Below, in pieces: positions 45,851-55,727 of a stretch of DNA of 64,000 nucleotides. This DNA is from Cheiracanthium punctorium (taxonomy: Eukaryota; Arthropoda; Arachnida; Araneae; Cheiracanthiidae). The number at the start of each line of letters is the position of its first letter. Within the stretch, counting starts at the first letter, position 1. The stretch lies in NCBI GenBank assembly GCA_038373885.1, contig JAWZYV010019585.1, positions 667,501-731,500 of the forward strand. The letters are read 5' to 3'. Below the pieces are notes generated by a model that saw only the letters and a program-made list of their open reading frames with translations, was not told where the DNA came from and made no database searches. The translations under genes were made by a program, and so were the position numbers.

Positions 45851-47409
45851 GGGTTTTATAAAAGAAGTAAGAAACATACTGCTCACTCATGAATAATGAT
45901 ACCCTTTCCAGCCTTGGAATAAGGAAGAAAATAGGGACGACGCATAAATTATGATACGCTCTTAATCTATAGCACTTTGGTGCGTATTTAAAATCTGAAA
46001 GGATTTCAGATTTTCTTTTTCTTTTTTTTCAAATCCGTTCAACCATTTTTGTGTGACTCAGTCAAAAACATCCAAACACCGAAACGTACACATTTATATA
46101 ATTGGTAGGATTTGGAAATTTATGAACTTTAAGAAACACATCTGGACATTTTTGGTACTTACGTATTATCCCGACGGTCATTCCCGCCAAACTGTTTTTT
46201 TTTTTTTTAGGAAAATTTTTTAAGCTTGAAATTAAAGTCATATGTCAAGTACTATGTCAAGCTTGATTCAAGCTTGCTATGTCAAGCTTAATGCAAGCTG
46301 GGCAAGTGTAAACTAGAACACTTGATTCAAGCTTGCATTAAGCTTACACGCTTGAAATTTTCAAGCTTAATTCAAGTTTATTGACTTGATAAATCAAGCT
46401 TGCTGCAAGTTTGCTGTGCTGTCTGGGTTGTAAAAAGTATATTCCTTAGCTATTTTTTCGAAATAGTAACAATTTACACGTTTGACTTAGAAATTTATTT
46501 ATAGTCTATGTCGGAAGTTACTGTTTACAAAAAGTGGTTAGTTATATTTCGTACAGTTTGGCAGCTGCACTGGAAAAAAATGATTACAGCACAACGTGTC
46601 GGTAAACGTAACGCCAACACGTTGTGATATAGTCTGTTACAGTTACCATGCAATCATTGATGTAAGTTCTTCGTGATAGGCTTATCAATATCATTACGTC
46701 ATTTTTGGGTGAATTTAAAACACACACAGCTGTATTATTTCACAGCAACATGTGTGGTAAAACTACAGGTATTTCTTACAGTATGTGTAATACTAACAAT
46801 AACGAATTTTGTTCTAGATATATGTTATTAGTTTTGAATGCCATGATCTGAAAAATAGAGCTGTAGTCCTAAACGATATTTTTTAAATTGTAATTTAAGG
46901 GAACATTTTTTTTCCGAACATTTTTTAAATTTGTTTTGCCTTAATATAGATGAAAATTATTTTAATTGAACCTTTGTAAATAAAACTGTGTTATGTGTAA
47001 CTCCATAAAGGTCCTATATAAAGAAAAGAATTTTTAACGTCAAGATTTAAGTACCACGCTGTTTGAAAACTAAGAATGTGAAATAACCCCGATGATCTGA
47101 TTCAATTACCCTTATCATTCACAGTGAAAAACGTGACCTCATAAATTTGAAAAAAAAATGTGTGATATTGATTAACTTTGTTCCGAAATTTAGGTCATAT
47201 TCGCAATTTGTACAATTATTAGTATGAAAACAATATTATATTAAAAATTCTATATGAAATTGTAATAGGCATTTTTTTAAATTTATATAAACACTCAGAC
47301 GTTTCATTGGCATTATTGTTTTTATTTACAACGTCTTTAGTTATTTCTCTGTTTTAGAACCATCAATAATGCAAATAACTAAGCATCTTCAAGTTAAAAT
47401 GAAAGACCC

Positions 47410-48845
47410 GTTGTATAACTGAATGTACCACGAGTTCCATTTAGCGCAAATTCTCAGGAAAAGTCCTAAACAATTTATCATCCCAATAGAACGTTCATAA
47501 CGAGAAATCTTTCTTCGCTTCTAAACAAAGTGCACCTTTCGAGGAAGATTATGAAGACATTTAACATTTCACAAACTTTCAAGAAAAATTGCTTGTTACC
47601 CGAAATGAATACACAAAGCACAGTAATTTTAGAAGTCTTTTATGAGTAAAACACACGATTTTCTTCCTCGAAGCAGTTCCAATGTCCTTTCATAGTTACA
47701 GCAACACGAATATAAGATTCTAAAACATGTTTTCTTTTCTTTATTTATTAACTAAAATGTATAAAAAAACGTATGCGTTAAATAAATTTAAGAACGAAAA
47801 TGGGAAGTTTTATAAAAGCGTACAGACTCTGTAAAAGTAGAATTTTTTTCACTAACTGTAAAATTAGGAAAGAAATGTTTAACAAGCATTGCACTGTAAA
47901 AGTTACGTAATTTAAAAAAATGTTATTTTATATATGAGGCAGAAAAATAAAGCTAATGTATTTTAACTAGTATTTTTTCTTCGTGTTACAAAAAGGGAAA
48001 CGTTACAACAAAAGTACATTTTGAAAATTAACGATATATTATTAAAGAAAATTGCATTAAAGGAAAACCAGGTTTTGATATTTGGATTTTAAAATGTTTC
48101 TTTCCCCATTAAGAATAATTTCTATTAAATATTTAATAGACAAATAAAATATAATTATAATTATTTCGGTTCTTTTTCATGGAAGAAAAATATTGATATT
48201 CTCATTATTTTAACATTAAGCTTGAACATTTTCAATTTAATACTTCTAAAACTGCATTAAAATTCAATTGCTTTTTTTTCTGATACATACATTTTATACA
48301 TTAAAAACCTCTGTCATAAATACATAAAAATGAACAAAATATCAACAAATACTAGTAATTCTTTTTTTTATAGAAAGAACGATTCGTCTGATCTTTAGAA
48401 GAGGTCTGAAAGGCTAGCCAGATGTTTCAAGTTTATTTTATGTCGATTTTATTCCTCTATTTTTCTATATTCTCATGGAAAATATATTTTTAAAAGTTTT
48501 TGTTTTTCTCTTGTATTTTTTGTCACCTTTAGCATAAGCTTCTGGGAGAGATTTCAGATTTTCTTTTCATTGAAGAAAAGTTGTGTAAGGGGAAATTATT
48601 CACTGTCTGATAAAAGCTACGATAAAAGAATACCATAAAATATCTCTTGAGATGCCTGTATGCGCTTCGAAGAGCGTGTGGTCTTTTTTCTTTCTTTCTT
48701 TCTTTTTTTTTCTTTGACACTAGAGACGGAAAAGTTTCTTTAGTGATTTTTTATTCATTGTGAGGTAAATATGGATAGATTACATAAAATAATGGTAAAT
48801 GATGTTTAATATGTTAGTTATGCGTCTTTGAAACATTTTACTATA
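47410..48845. other. AT-rich non-coding stretch
   Basis: No gene or defined repeat seen apart from a 38-bp segment (48568-48606) that recurs at 50159-50197. Confidence 0.5.
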
Positions 48846-48849
48846 TATA

Positions 48850-48960
48850 CAGGGTGGTTATGAAATAAGAATCTCTATTTAAATATGTCTTTAAGTTGAA
48901 AGAATAATCCAAATGAAACCAAATTCGGTACACTTACTAATCGAGAAGAGGGAAGAAAAA
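48850..48960 (+). repeat. Tc1/mariner-type element end
   Basis: TATATATACAGGGTGGTTAT at about 48842-48862 followed by GAAATAAGAATCTC looks like the terminus of the CAGGGTG-ended Tc1/mariner-related group. The opposite end was not located. Confidence 0.4.
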
Positions 48961-49375
48961 TGTAATAATAACAAAAAAATAGTTACCATAATCGCCGACA
49001 GCTGGCACTTTTTCGTAAAACACGTAAAACCAGATTACATGCCTAATATGTTGCAAATAATGTGATATCCTCAAATGCATGGCAATTTCTTCTTGTATTG
49101 GGAGAGGTACTGGTTTCCTTCCCCTCCCCCCCCCTCTCTAAATTCATGCCAGCAGCTGAAGCGTTTGAGCTGCTAACGCACAGTATTTTTAAAACCAAAG
49201 CTAGATCTGGCAAACTGAGAGGTTCTTCTACCACATTACTAGCAGAAATGACCTCTTCTTCATCTTTTTAATGATTATAACGGTGCACTGTAAGAGGCGT
49301 TTGTTGCAACTATTTTTTTATTTTTCCATTCGTCTTCCCACTTCCTCTGTGACTGATTTCTGGCGGGTCATTCGA

Positions 49376-49430
49376 GGCAAGCGCCCGAGGCCCCCAACAA
49401 AAAGTAGGGCCCCAATTTATCCATTAAGCA
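49376..49430. repeat. hAT MITE-like fragment
   Basis: GAGGCCCCCAACAAAAAGTA and GGGCCCCAATTTATC resemble the interior of the GGGCCC hAT MITEs at 55.4-63.7 kb. Only one side is present. Confidence 0.35.
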
Positions 49431-49780
49431 TAAAAATTTGCAAGTTTTGATTTTAATTTAAAGTAAGACACAGAGAAACTCATTTTAATAAATAATGGTA
49501 ATAATAATTACTCTGATACTGTTTCATAGTTCTAGTATTATATCCTCAACGATTTTAGCTAAACGGTATAGCCTCAGGCAAGTATTCGGCGAAAACTTAT
49601 TATTTAGGCGTGGTTTATGTAGTGATGTATGATGATCGCAAGGAAACCACAGAGTGGATTTTCAATCGGAGCAGATGAAAGGAAACTGTTTCCTAAATAA
49701 AACGAAGTGAAGATCTATCTCACTATAAACAAACGATCTGATATAGAAGATTAGGAAGAAAACGTCTCAACATCTCGTCT

Positions 49781-49953
49781 CAACATGACCAATGCCTATA
49801 CAGCAACTGCCCGCCATTAAAAAAAATGTTCAAAAGACGTTGAAAAGGCGTTTCAACATCTTTTGAGCAGGTTGTGCTCTCTGCTACGGTTTATTCTGAA
49901 AAATATATTCGAAACTTTAAAGAATTACCACTGGGTACACTTGGTCGGAAATT
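49781..49953 (+). repeat. Dispersed repeat, copy 1
   Basis: Nearly the same sequence as 52441-52615: ATGACCAATGCCTATAC, CAACTGCCCGCCATT, then CAACATCTTTTGAGCAGGTT and TACCACTGGGTACACTTGGT in the same order and spacing. Family unknown. Confidence 0.85.
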
Positions 49954-50158
49954 GTTTTTAGGTAGATTAGGAAAATAACTACCAAAATATTGTGGAACAT
50001 GTTAATTGAAAAATATGTAATAAAATTACCAATTGAAAATTAAATAATATAGTTGAAATATTATTATTTTACACAGTGTTATTGTTATTGAACTATTACA
50101 TCTCATTTTGCATTTTTATGCTGTTATAACATGCCTTCTTGTTGGGTATAAGGAAGTT

Positions 50159-50230
50159 CATTGAAGAAAAGTTATGTAAGGGGAAATTATTCACTGAGGA
50201 AAAGTTATGTAACGAGGAAAACTTATGAGG
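50159..50230 (+). repeat. Short internal repeats sharing a 38-bp unit with 48.57 kb
   Basis: ATTGAAGAAAAGTTATGTAA continuing to GGGGAAATTATTCACTG is also found at 48568-48606 with one change. Here it is followed by three degenerate GAGGAAAAGTTATG units. Confidence 0.7.
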
Positions 50231-50404
50231 AAAAGTTAGGTGCATGTTCGTTGGGTCGAAATACTAGTCCTGTTACCAAGATGTTTAACTCTGAGTCTAA
50301 ATACTACGGTTGAAATCCAGGCTCTTCAAGTTTATTTTGTTATGGCAAAACTGAACGAGAGCTATCTGATTAGGGGTTAATGCATTGGGCAGAAGACTTT
50401 TTAA

Positions 50405-50560
50405 AGTGCTATAGCGCGTGTTCACGTTAGATCCGGAGAAAACCTCCAAAACTCGGGGGAAGGGTACGAAGAGGAGGGGAGAGGGGTACGAATCACAAGA
50501 TCTCCTCGAATACGAAACGACCTCCTTTCTGATAAACCTTATACGTGTAAGAATCAGCAA
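50405..50560 (-). repeat. Partial SINE copy
   Basis: Plus strand GCGTGTTCACGTTAGATCCG followed by GAGAAAACCTCC matches the body of the SINE at 43190-43410 in the same orientation. The tRNA-like head is not convincing. Confidence 0.5.
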
Positions 50561-50893
50561 ACCTTCACGCTCCACATTCCTACAACACATTTTAGGATTA
50601 CGTTCACAGCTTTACGAAAGTCCAGTATAGCTAAGATGTTAGTTTTAGTCATAAAATAAAGTAAAATCCATTGCCTCACAAAACGAAAACGTACGGAAAC
50701 ATTCTATCCTAACTGGACGATAGCGCCTTGCGCAAGAAAGATCGGTCGCCAATTAAATCACCAAATTTTAAAAAATCCATTTGGCAGTTAGTTCCAGTAT
50801 CGGTGTTTCTCGAACTAATTTTTTTTCGCGTAATCCGATTCCCCATATCTTGAATATCATTTTAAACAATTTTGGAACCTTTGGCAGTTGAAC

Positions 50894-50992
50894 CGATGGA
50901 AAGCCGTTGCGCCGGATAGGGTCAGGTGGAGAAATCTTGGAGAGGCAGCCTTGGCCTGTAACAGGCTGTAGAGCTTAAGAAGAAGAAGAAGT
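50894..50992 (+). pseudogene. 3' end of a non-LTR retrotransposon (LINE): last codons plus (AAG)n tail
   Basis: The plus strand reads RWKAVAPDRVRWRNLGEAAL, then A-C-N-R-L and a stop at 50969-50971, directly followed by GAGCTTAAG and an (AAG)n tail to 50992. A short Arg/Trp-rich C-terminus followed by a simple-sequence tail is typical of 5'-truncated LINE insertions. The clade cannot be told from so short a piece. Confidence 0.6.
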
Positions 50993-51056
50993 TCGATGTA
51001 TAGAGTGATCAGAGTAGGAATGTTTTAATTCTGGCCGCCTTGTGTGAGCGTGTGTG

Positions 51057-51120
51057 TGTATATATATATACATATATATATATACATATATATATATATT
51101 TATATATGTATATTTATACA
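51057..51120. repeat. AT-rich microsatellite
   Basis: (TA)n with ACATA interruptions directly before the left end of the next MITE. Confidence 0.9.
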
Positions 51121-51121
51121 C

Positions 51122-51554
51122 AGGTGATTCGCTACCAGACTGACAAACTTACAGGGGTGTAGTGGGTACAGAGATGGTTCAGAATCACGTAGCAATGCGG
51201 GATCGGAACCGTCGTCTTCATGTACCTGTTAATGATCACTTTGGAAGAAGTGTTCAAGTTATAGTAAACTTTCCGACCACGGTTTTTCAAAAACTAATCT
51301 CTCTTTCACCGATGGCACTTGATAAAAATTGTTGTTTCAGAATAGTTTCTTTCATTACATGGATGAAATTGTTTGAGGAAGGACCATTGTTTATGAAACT
51401 TGGTTAAGAAATTAGACGCATACTTCAACACTTCTTCCAAAGTGATTATTAACAGGTACATGAAGACGACGTTTCCGACCCCGCATTGCTGCGTGATTTT
51501 GAAACTTCTCTGTACCCTCTGCAGCTTGCAAGTTTGTCAGCCTGGTAGCGAATC

Positions 51555-51560
<6 letters not shown>
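51122..51560. mobile_element. Long-TIR MITE, Tc1/mariner type
   Basis: Arms of about 150 bp: left GGTGATTCGCTACCAGACTG, ACAAACTT and on to GATCACTTTGGAAGAAGTGT (about 51124-51262); right the same in reverse complement (about 51412-51558). The arms differ at scattered sites. The outer ends are set in TATA tracts, consistent with a TA target. The loop of about 150 bp has no coding signal. Confidence 0.85.

Positions 51561-51594
<34 letters not shown>
51558..51594. repeat. (TA)n microsatellite
   Basis: Uninterrupted TA run directly after the MITE right end. Confidence 0.9.
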
Positions 51595-51596
<2 letters not shown>

Positions 51597-52050
51597 AAAG
51601 AAAACGAGGACGTCATGGTCGTCGCGCCGTAAGATCACCATCGGGGTTTGAGCAGGAGGCGAGGCGTAGGGTCATAACATCGTCAGGTTCAGGAGATGCG
51701 AGGCGGCTTGGGACTCTGGCTTCAAGACATCCCCGGCCGACTGCTGCTAGTAGTCGTAGTCCAGCCAAGGGTGTAAGAAAGAGTCGAAGTCCAAAGAACG
51801 ATTACATGATTTTATTGGACGACTGGATATATATTCCTTAGGCAGTTGCGTCACGCGAAAGTCCGCTCCTGACCTGCTGCAGGACCTTTTAACAACTTTT
51901 GAGGTCGTGTACCATGACCAAAAAGCATTGCAATTATTGGCCAAGAGCTAAAACTGGGCATTGGTTTTTCCAGGGTTTGTTATGTCTTTTAAGACGCCTT
52001 TGTGGCTGGCTGCCGGGACCGTGTATTAATTGCAGTTTTTCAACGCGGAT
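51595..52050. other. GC-richer block of unknown origin
   Basis: Distinctly richer in G+C than its surroundings (for example GACGTCATGGTCGTCGCGCC). Bounded by TA microsatellites near 51.58 and 52.14 kb. No family frame recognised; a 65-codon minus-strand frame looks like chance. It could be a solo LTR or a retroelement fragment. Confidence 0.35.
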
Positions 52051-52119
52051 TTCTTTGTTCCAACTGAATTAAACTGCGTAGTTTCAGAATTATGGGATTT
52101 TCATGGGCTTTTGATTTGT

Positions 52120-52127
<8 letters not shown>

Positions 52128-52151
<24 letters not shown>
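52128..52151. repeat. (TA)n microsatellite
   Basis: Uninterrupted TA run. Confidence 0.9.
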
Positions 52152-52155
<4 letters not shown>

Positions 52156-52440
52156 GTATACTGCTTTATCCGTGTTGTGAATACGGGTATCTCTAAATAT
52201 ATCAACAACATAGTAAGTGAGTGTATCTCTTAACATTTGACAAAAAAAAAAAAAAATAGCCATCTTTAGTAGCACAAAAGACATTCCGCCCGGGTTGTAC
52301 AATGTTTAGAGAGCCCTTCTACCTCAACAAAGGCCCGGGCTTTGGCGTCATTTTGCCCGTCGTTTCATCGGAGGCATTGCTGGTCCACCTATTAGGTGCC
52401 TCCGTAATAAAAAGACCAGTAAAGTGACTCAAACCTCTGT

Positions 52441-52615
52441 AATGACCAATGCCTATACGGCAACTGCCCGCCATTGAAAAAAAAAAAGTTCTAAAGACGT
52501 TCAAAAGGCGTCTCAACATCTTTTGAGCAGGTTGTGCTCTCTGCTACGGTTTATTCTTAAAAATATATTCGAAACTTTATAGAATTACCACTGGGTACAC
52601 TTGGTTGGAAGCGAT
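52441..52615 (+). repeat. Dispersed repeat, copy 2
   Basis: Direct copy of 49781-49953 with a few substitutions and a longer A run. The sequence upstream differs between the copies, which places one end of the repeat near ATGACCAATGCC. Confidence 0.85.
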
Positions 52616-53540
52616 CTGCCTCACAAGGTTTTATGCTATAAAACATTAATTCGAAGGATTATTGTAGTCAAAAATATGTATGCGAAGCGAGATGTGCAAA
52701 AAAAAAAAATGATTTCCTGGTTGTTGTTTTTTTGTAATTGATTCTTCCGTCAATTAATTCCACACATTAATAGGTGATATTAACAAATTACTTTTTCCCA
52801 GCTGAGGTCCACATTGAACTGATACATCTGTCTTCATCATGGTAGCTTTTAAAGGTTTAATGTGACTTGCATCATTAATGCTTAAGTAGTAATAAACTTA
52901 CAGGCTAATATTGTAAATAATCAAACGGTATTTTCCCATTTGAATAAACGTGCCGGGATACACATGTTATTTAGGAAATTCAAACTTTAAATGCCAGTAC
53001 AAATTGCAAAATAAAAACAAGATCACTCAAGTTCTTAAGATTAAATGCACACGCTTGTGTTTTTCAATAATTTCTGCATAATGTTGTACGTGCATAATAA
53101 TTTATGTGTGAGCCCTTCGTGAATTTTTTTTTTTTTTTCAATTCCTACTATTAGTTAACACTCTCCCTATACAGTATGCCCACTAAAGTCCCTTGTCACC
53201 CTCTTAATTTCGGAACGGCTGCTGCTATTTTTATAAACGTGGTGTCTAGGTATAGTAAATTGGATATGCGCTACCGAATGAGACCGCTCACAGCGCCACC
53301 TGGTGGAAAACTGCGGAGTTAGCTTTCGTATCTCGAAAACGGTACGAGATAGGGGAAAAAAGTGAATTGCAAAGTTGTAGAGCGTTATCGATTTAGTACG
53401 AAAAGACACCTCATTGACATGGATGTGAAAAACAGAACGGTTAAAACGTGCATTTGTATTTTCGTGATTTCCTACACTGTGACGTCACGAAATGTGAACA
53501 GAAGGAGAAAATATTATCTTTCGGGCTAAACACGACGCCG

Positions 53541-53620
53541 CAATGTAGCACAGTGGTATCGCTTGCGATTCCTAGTCCAAAGGACTCTGGTTCAAGCCCG
53601 AGAGTTGCATCTCTGCACTG
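53541..53620 (+). repeat. tRNA-like segment (SINE head or tRNA pseudogene)
   Basis: A box TAGCACAGTGG at about 53549-53559 and a perfect B box GGTTCAAGCCC at about 53590-53600 in the right order and distance. The T stem pairs poorly and no matched acceptor stem was found, so a working tRNA is unlikely. Confidence 0.55.
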
Positions 53621-53635
53621 ATCTCAATATCAGGT

Positions 53636-53884
53636 ATGGCGGTTTCGAAGAAATGGCCTCCACGTTCGCCTGATCTGACTCCACTGGACTTTTTTCTGTG
53701 GGGATACCTAAAACAGCAGGTATATGCGACCCCTCCACAAACATTGCAGGACCTTAAACGACGCATTACGGACGCTTGTGCCAACGTGTCACCCTCTATG
53801 CTCCAACGCGTGCAATGTGAAATTCAAACGAGGATCCAAATGTGCATTGCAGCTGACGGTGCGAAGTTTGAACATCTTAAATAA
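53636..53884 (+). pseudogene. Tc1/mariner-related transposase, C-terminal fragment
   Basis: Reads KKWPPRSPDLTPLDFFLWGY, then LKQQVYATPPQTLQDLKRRI and a helical tail ending KFEHLK at a stop (53882-53884). This is the third catalytic block and C-terminus of the same broad family as the fragment at 24356-24790 (there WPPRSPDLSPLDYFLWG). The catalytic N-terminal two thirds are missing; a tRNA-like segment lies directly upstream. The apparent start Met is part of the degenerate junction and has no meaning. The intact C-terminus next to its right terminal repeat shows that this end of the element is original. Confidence 0.85.
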
Positions 53885-54562
53885 AGGTATATTGTTATAA
53901 ATAATTGTTTTCTTCTTTCTTTGATCGTTTTTTCACCTTCGCAGAGTAGGGAATCACGAAAATACAAATGCACGTTTTAACCGTTCTGTTTTTCACATCC
54001 ATGTCAATGAGGTGTCTTTTCGTACTAAATCGATAACGCTCTACAACTTTGTAATTCACTTTTTTCCGCTATCTCGTACCGTTTTCGAGATACGAAAGCT
54101 AACTCCGCAGTTTTTCACCAGGTGGCGCTGTGAGCGGTCTCATTCGGTAGCGCATATCCGATTTAATATACCTAGACACCACATTTATATACATAGCAGC
54201 GGGGCCGTCGTTATTAGCAACGGGCCTGCGTATGAGTTGCCATCGCTAAAAATGAGTTTATCATTGAGGCCTGTTTTCCCCCAGTCACAGTATTCTATTT
54301 TACTATTCTAAGTATTATAAATGTTATATTATTTTATTATTTTAAAACAATTTTTTATACTTTTGTCGTACTAAAGAACTTTAGATGTAGGTAATCGTTT
54401 TGTGAATCTTGCGCCATTTTCTTTCATGAAAATTTATCCTAAAATTCGAACATTTTGCTCTGGATATAAAGGTACGTGAACACTTTTACATGTATTTAGA
54501 AATTCTAAAAATATGTATGTAAATCATGTTTAGTGAATAATTACTCATGTGTTATTTATAAA

Positions 54563-55715
54563 CTAGCTGCGTACCCGTTCTCCGCACGGTAGAGAAAGAA
54601 ACTTTTTCTTATATGTATAGTTCGAATTGATTCCAGTGATTTGGGATCTAAAAATAAGCAGAATGATTTGACTCTTGGCGTAAAGTTACTCATTAGTTAT
54701 TTGTAAAGTTAGTATAAGTACTGACCTGAGACCATTGTTAATATTATGACGCAAAAAACTATGTCGGTATCATTCGCGATCAGAAAAGAAAAGCGTAACG
54801 GTTTGCAGTGAAAATTCCTAATTTTCAAAATGTCTCATTTCTGCATCATACTCTTTTTTATATTTAAGTTATGCCATTAATACCTTAGATACTATATGAT
54901 GTGGAGAACCGTTTTATTTTATAATTAAATAGTTGTGTACCCGCTCTTCGCAAGGCAAGAAGAGAAAATTTTCCTAAAATGCGATCATAACTACTTGTGA
55001 CAAAACAGAATCTCCAAGAAAAAAGTTGTGTTACAGTCTTTTCTGTTGAAACTACCGCGGGATATATTAACGCGACGTAGAATTACTTAATGTTTTGTTA
55101 GCTGTGATGTAATACGGCTGTTGAAAAATGAATAGAAGACAGTTTCACGAAATATTTATTAATGCGGTATATTGTGCTTTGATCAATATTGCCTTATCAT
55201 ATCTACTTACTAATACTATCTTTTACTGATACCCATACAATATATTTTCGTTTTGCAACCGTTAATGCTTAATTTAAAGAAAAGGTCTAGATATTTGCCA
55301 CGAATGTAGTCTATTACACTTTGGTGATTCTTTGCAATTTATGCATTAGCATAAACGATAATCATTTCCCTTTATTGTTGCCACTAAATCAGCTCTCCAT
55401 AGATTTTTACGCATAATTCTTGTCAAATTGAAGTATTTAGCACCAAGGCCCTATTATCGCACGGGCAAATCGGGACTTTGCCCAGGGGCCCCCGGCTCGA
55501 AATGGCCCCCAAATTCAAATGTCTTTTTTATAAAAAATAAAACAAATTTTATAGACGGGGGTCCCCCAAATCCATCAATGCCCGGGGCCCCCTGTTGGTC
55601 ATAATCAGACCCTGTTTAACACCGCAATATATTTAAAGCTCGGTGTGGTCACATATCATCGGTGTGGTCACAAACCTACCTACCTACATAGCTACATACA
55701 ATGTTTACTCTCGGA
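54563..55715 (-). mobile_element. Helitron-like element 1 (short copy)
   Basis: Read on the minus strand the element starts TCCGAGAGTAAACATTG at 55715 and ends with a hairpin (ACCGTGCGGAGAACGGGT) and CTAG at 54563, with host A and T outside. TC start, subterminal hairpin, CTRR end and A/T insertion without duplication are Helitron hallmarks. This copy lacks the segment homologous to the last kilobase of copies 2 and 4. It carries a hAT MITE at 55444-55614. Confidence 0.7.
55444..55614. mobile_element. hAT MITE in Helitron copy 1
   Basis: 171 bp with inverted GGGCCC-rich ends, flanked by TTTAGCAC and TTTAACAC (8 bp, 7 equal). The equivalent site in Helitron copy 2 (56707-56714) is empty. Confidence 0.85.
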
Positions 55716-55727
55716 TTTTATTATATA

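Larger units (their letters stand above)
43905..46432. mobile_element. Possible nested element with CAAGCTTG-rich subterminal arrays
   Basis: Left end CCCACACAGCACATAAGC and right end, in reverse complement, CCCAGACAGCACAGCAAAC are similar. Behind each lies a cluster of CAAGCTTG/AAGCTTG words (about 43927-44010 and 46240-46410, the latter dense). Arrays of one short word near both ends are typical of transposase binding sites in some DNA transposons. No transposase is visible inside and no target duplication was seen. Confidence 0.5.
42947..47409. mobile_element. 4.46-kb structure bounded by near-identical 206-bp inverted repeats
   Basis: The left repeat 42947-43152 and right repeat 47204-47409 are reverse complements with about five differences in 206 bases. 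Shared landmarks include TTTTAACTTGAAGATGCTTA, AAACAGAGAAATAACTAAAG and AAAAACAATAATGCCAATGA in mirrored order. Such low divergence is striking next to the older repeats around it. The interior holds SINEs, CAAGCTTG-rich arrays and repeated GDFN-type fragments but no transposase. It could be a young non-autonomous DNA transposon or a recent inverted duplication. No target duplication was recognised. Confidence 0.8.
53172..54190. mobile_element. Long-TIR Tc1/mariner-related element with internal rearrangement
   Basis: Left arm about 53230-53479 and right arm about 53941-54190 are inverted copies (for example GTGGTGTCTAGGTATA, CCGCTCACAGCGCCACCTGG, ACCTCATTGACATGGATGTG). The left side continues outward to CAGTATGCCCACTAAAG behind a TA, which looks like the true terminus; the right arm seems cut short. 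Between the arms lie a tRNA-like segment (53541-53620) and a transposase C-terminal fragment (53636-53884). The same short frame appears in both arms, so it is not a gene. Confidence 0.8.

Noticed and set aside
53167..54311. Similar frames at 53167-53409 (minus) and 54012-54311 (plus)
   Set aside because: They are the two arms of one inverted repeat, so their similarity reflects the DNA repeat and not a gene pair.
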